Source of the DNA: Gammaproteobacteria bacterium
GTDB taxonomy: Bacteria > Pseudomonadota > Gammaproteobacteria > Porifericomitales > Porifericomitaceae
Direction of reading: 5' to 3'
DNA length: 6,912 nt
Assembly: GCA_028817255.1 (NCBI GenBank)
Contig: JAPPQA010000117.1
Span: forward strand, 1 to 6,912
Made by a program: the position numbers and the translations under genes. Position 1 is the first letter of the stretch, and every line of letters begins with the position of its first letter. The notes under the pieces were generated by a model. The model worked only from the letters and a program-made list of their open reading frames with translations. It searched no databases and had not been told where the DNA came from. Positions 6,659-6,912 of this stretch are shown in pieces.

Positions 6659-6718
6659 GCAACAGTCTGTGCAAAAACCCTGAAAATCTAGAGCCGCGCG
6701 AAAAAACTTCCCACTGGC

Positions 6719-6748
6719 ATGGCAAACATCGGCCATTCCTGCTTTTTT
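6719..6748 (+). terminator. Weak terminator-like hairpin with T tract
   Basis: ATGGC at 6719-6723 pairs with GCCAT at 6732-6736 around an 8-base loop, and six T residues lie at 6743-6748. The stem is short and six bases separate it from the T run, so this is a weak candidate for the end of the transporter transcript. Confidence 0.25.
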
Positions 6749-6749
6749 C

Positions 6750-6761
6750 TGTCATTCCGGC
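6750..6761 (+). repeat. TGTCATTCCGGC half-repeat, copy 2
   Basis: Identical to the 12-mer at 6647-6658 and 6771-6782 and, like copy 1, lacking the right arm. A degenerate neighbour, CCATTCCTGC, lies at 6733-6742 (8 of 10 bases like the repeat). Confidence 0.6.
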
Positions 6762-6770
6762 CTCCCCTCT

Positions 6771-6794
6771 TGTCATTCCGGCGAAAGCCGGAAT
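6771..6794. repeat. Complete REP-like palindrome
   Basis: ATTCCGGC at 6775-6782 and GCCGGAAT at 6787-6794 are perfect inverted arms around a GAAA loop, preceded by TGTC. Read on the minus strand it gives the familiar spurious peptide IPAFAGMT found in many mis-called proteobacterial ORFs. It is a short intergenic repeat, not a gene. Confidence 0.8.
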
Positions 6795-6912
6795 CCCGCG
6801 CAAAAAGAGCGCGGAACGCGCACATTGCAGAGCCGGACGGCCCGCCCCTTCCTTCAAGGGATATTTCTGCAAAGGAGCGCGAGGCGCGCGCTTTCTATGC
6901 GGGATTCCGGCT
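6771..6912. mobile_element. Probable small inverted-repeat element (MITE- or REPIN-like), cut by the window edge
   Basis: The last 14 bases, GCGGGATTCCGGCT (6899-6912), are the exact reverse complement of 6786-6799. Similarity continues inward: 6795-6823 and the reverse complement of 6875-6903 agree at about 21 of 29 bases. A complete palindrome at 6771-6794 on the left therefore faces a partly seen copy on the right, with about 100 bp between. No ORF or transposase is inside, so it would have to be moved in trans if it is mobile. If symmetric, the element would end about 15 bases past the window, for a total near 157 bp. A chance pair of REP sequences in opposite orientation is the alternative. 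Confidence 0.5.

Noticed and set aside
4757..6691. A 644-residue plus-strand frame over the glycosylase and transporter genes
   Set aside because: It is Arg/Gly/Ala-rich without domains; the transporter frame has clear membrane helices and MFS motifs.
5646..6872. A 408-residue minus-strand frame starting in the right-hand intergenic region
   Set aside because: Its N-terminus contains RGIPAFAGMT, the known translation artefact of the REP-like palindrome, and the rest is a shadow of the transporter gene.
6647..6912. CRISPR-like array from the repeated TGTCATTCCGGC
   Set aside because: Copies are only 12 bp, spacing is irregular (91 and 9 bases between copies), and no cas gene is present.

Overview
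The window is GC-rich, apart from a sharp AT-rich patch near 2320-2370. It looks like a chromosomal segment of a proteobacterium. The deoxyxylulose-phosphate synthase and the FieF-type transporter read most like gammaproteobacterial family members (inference from motifs, no search was run). The dispersed TGTCATTCCGGC palindromes at the right end are of a kind common in proteobacterial genomes. I see no plasmid, phage, CRISPR, transposase, tRNA or rRNA.

Layout from left to right. A truncated plus-strand gene ends at 194 with a heptad (21-bp) repeat and a coiled-coil-like C-terminus. A gap of about 200 bp with a strong hairpin leads to dxs (391-2277, plus), the entry enzyme of the MEP isoprenoid pathway. 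After a short gap comes an ankyrin-repeat gene (about 2330-3490, plus) whose upstream end lies in the AT-rich patch. Its stop faces the stop of a minus-strand gene across 45 bp that hold a perfect GC-rich hairpin. The minus-strand pair is a family 5 (UDGb-type) uracil-DNA glycosylase (5238 down to 4483) followed by a FieF/YiiP-type cation efflux protein (4486 down to 3536). The second gene starts at a TTG that overlaps the glycosylase stop in the tetramer TTGA. Divergent from this operon is a 12-helix major facilitator transporter (5361-6575, plus). The divergent intergenic region holds a 15-bp palindrome overlapping promoter-like sequences. From 6576 to the end there is no gene. That stretch contains weak terminator-like hairpins, several copies of a short palindromic repeat, and what looks like most of a small inverted-repeat (MITE- or REPIN-like) element cut by the window edge.

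The genes are mostly ordinary housekeeping or accessory functions: isoprenoid precursor synthesis, protein-protein interaction, repair of deaminated bases, divalent metal export and small-molecule transport. The only clear functional unit is the glycosylase-efflux operon. I find no convincing evidence of a previously undescribed multi-gene system. The most useful leads are the boundary-truncated repeat element, the translationally coupled operon with its divergent palindrome, and the uncertain 5' end of the ankyrin gene.
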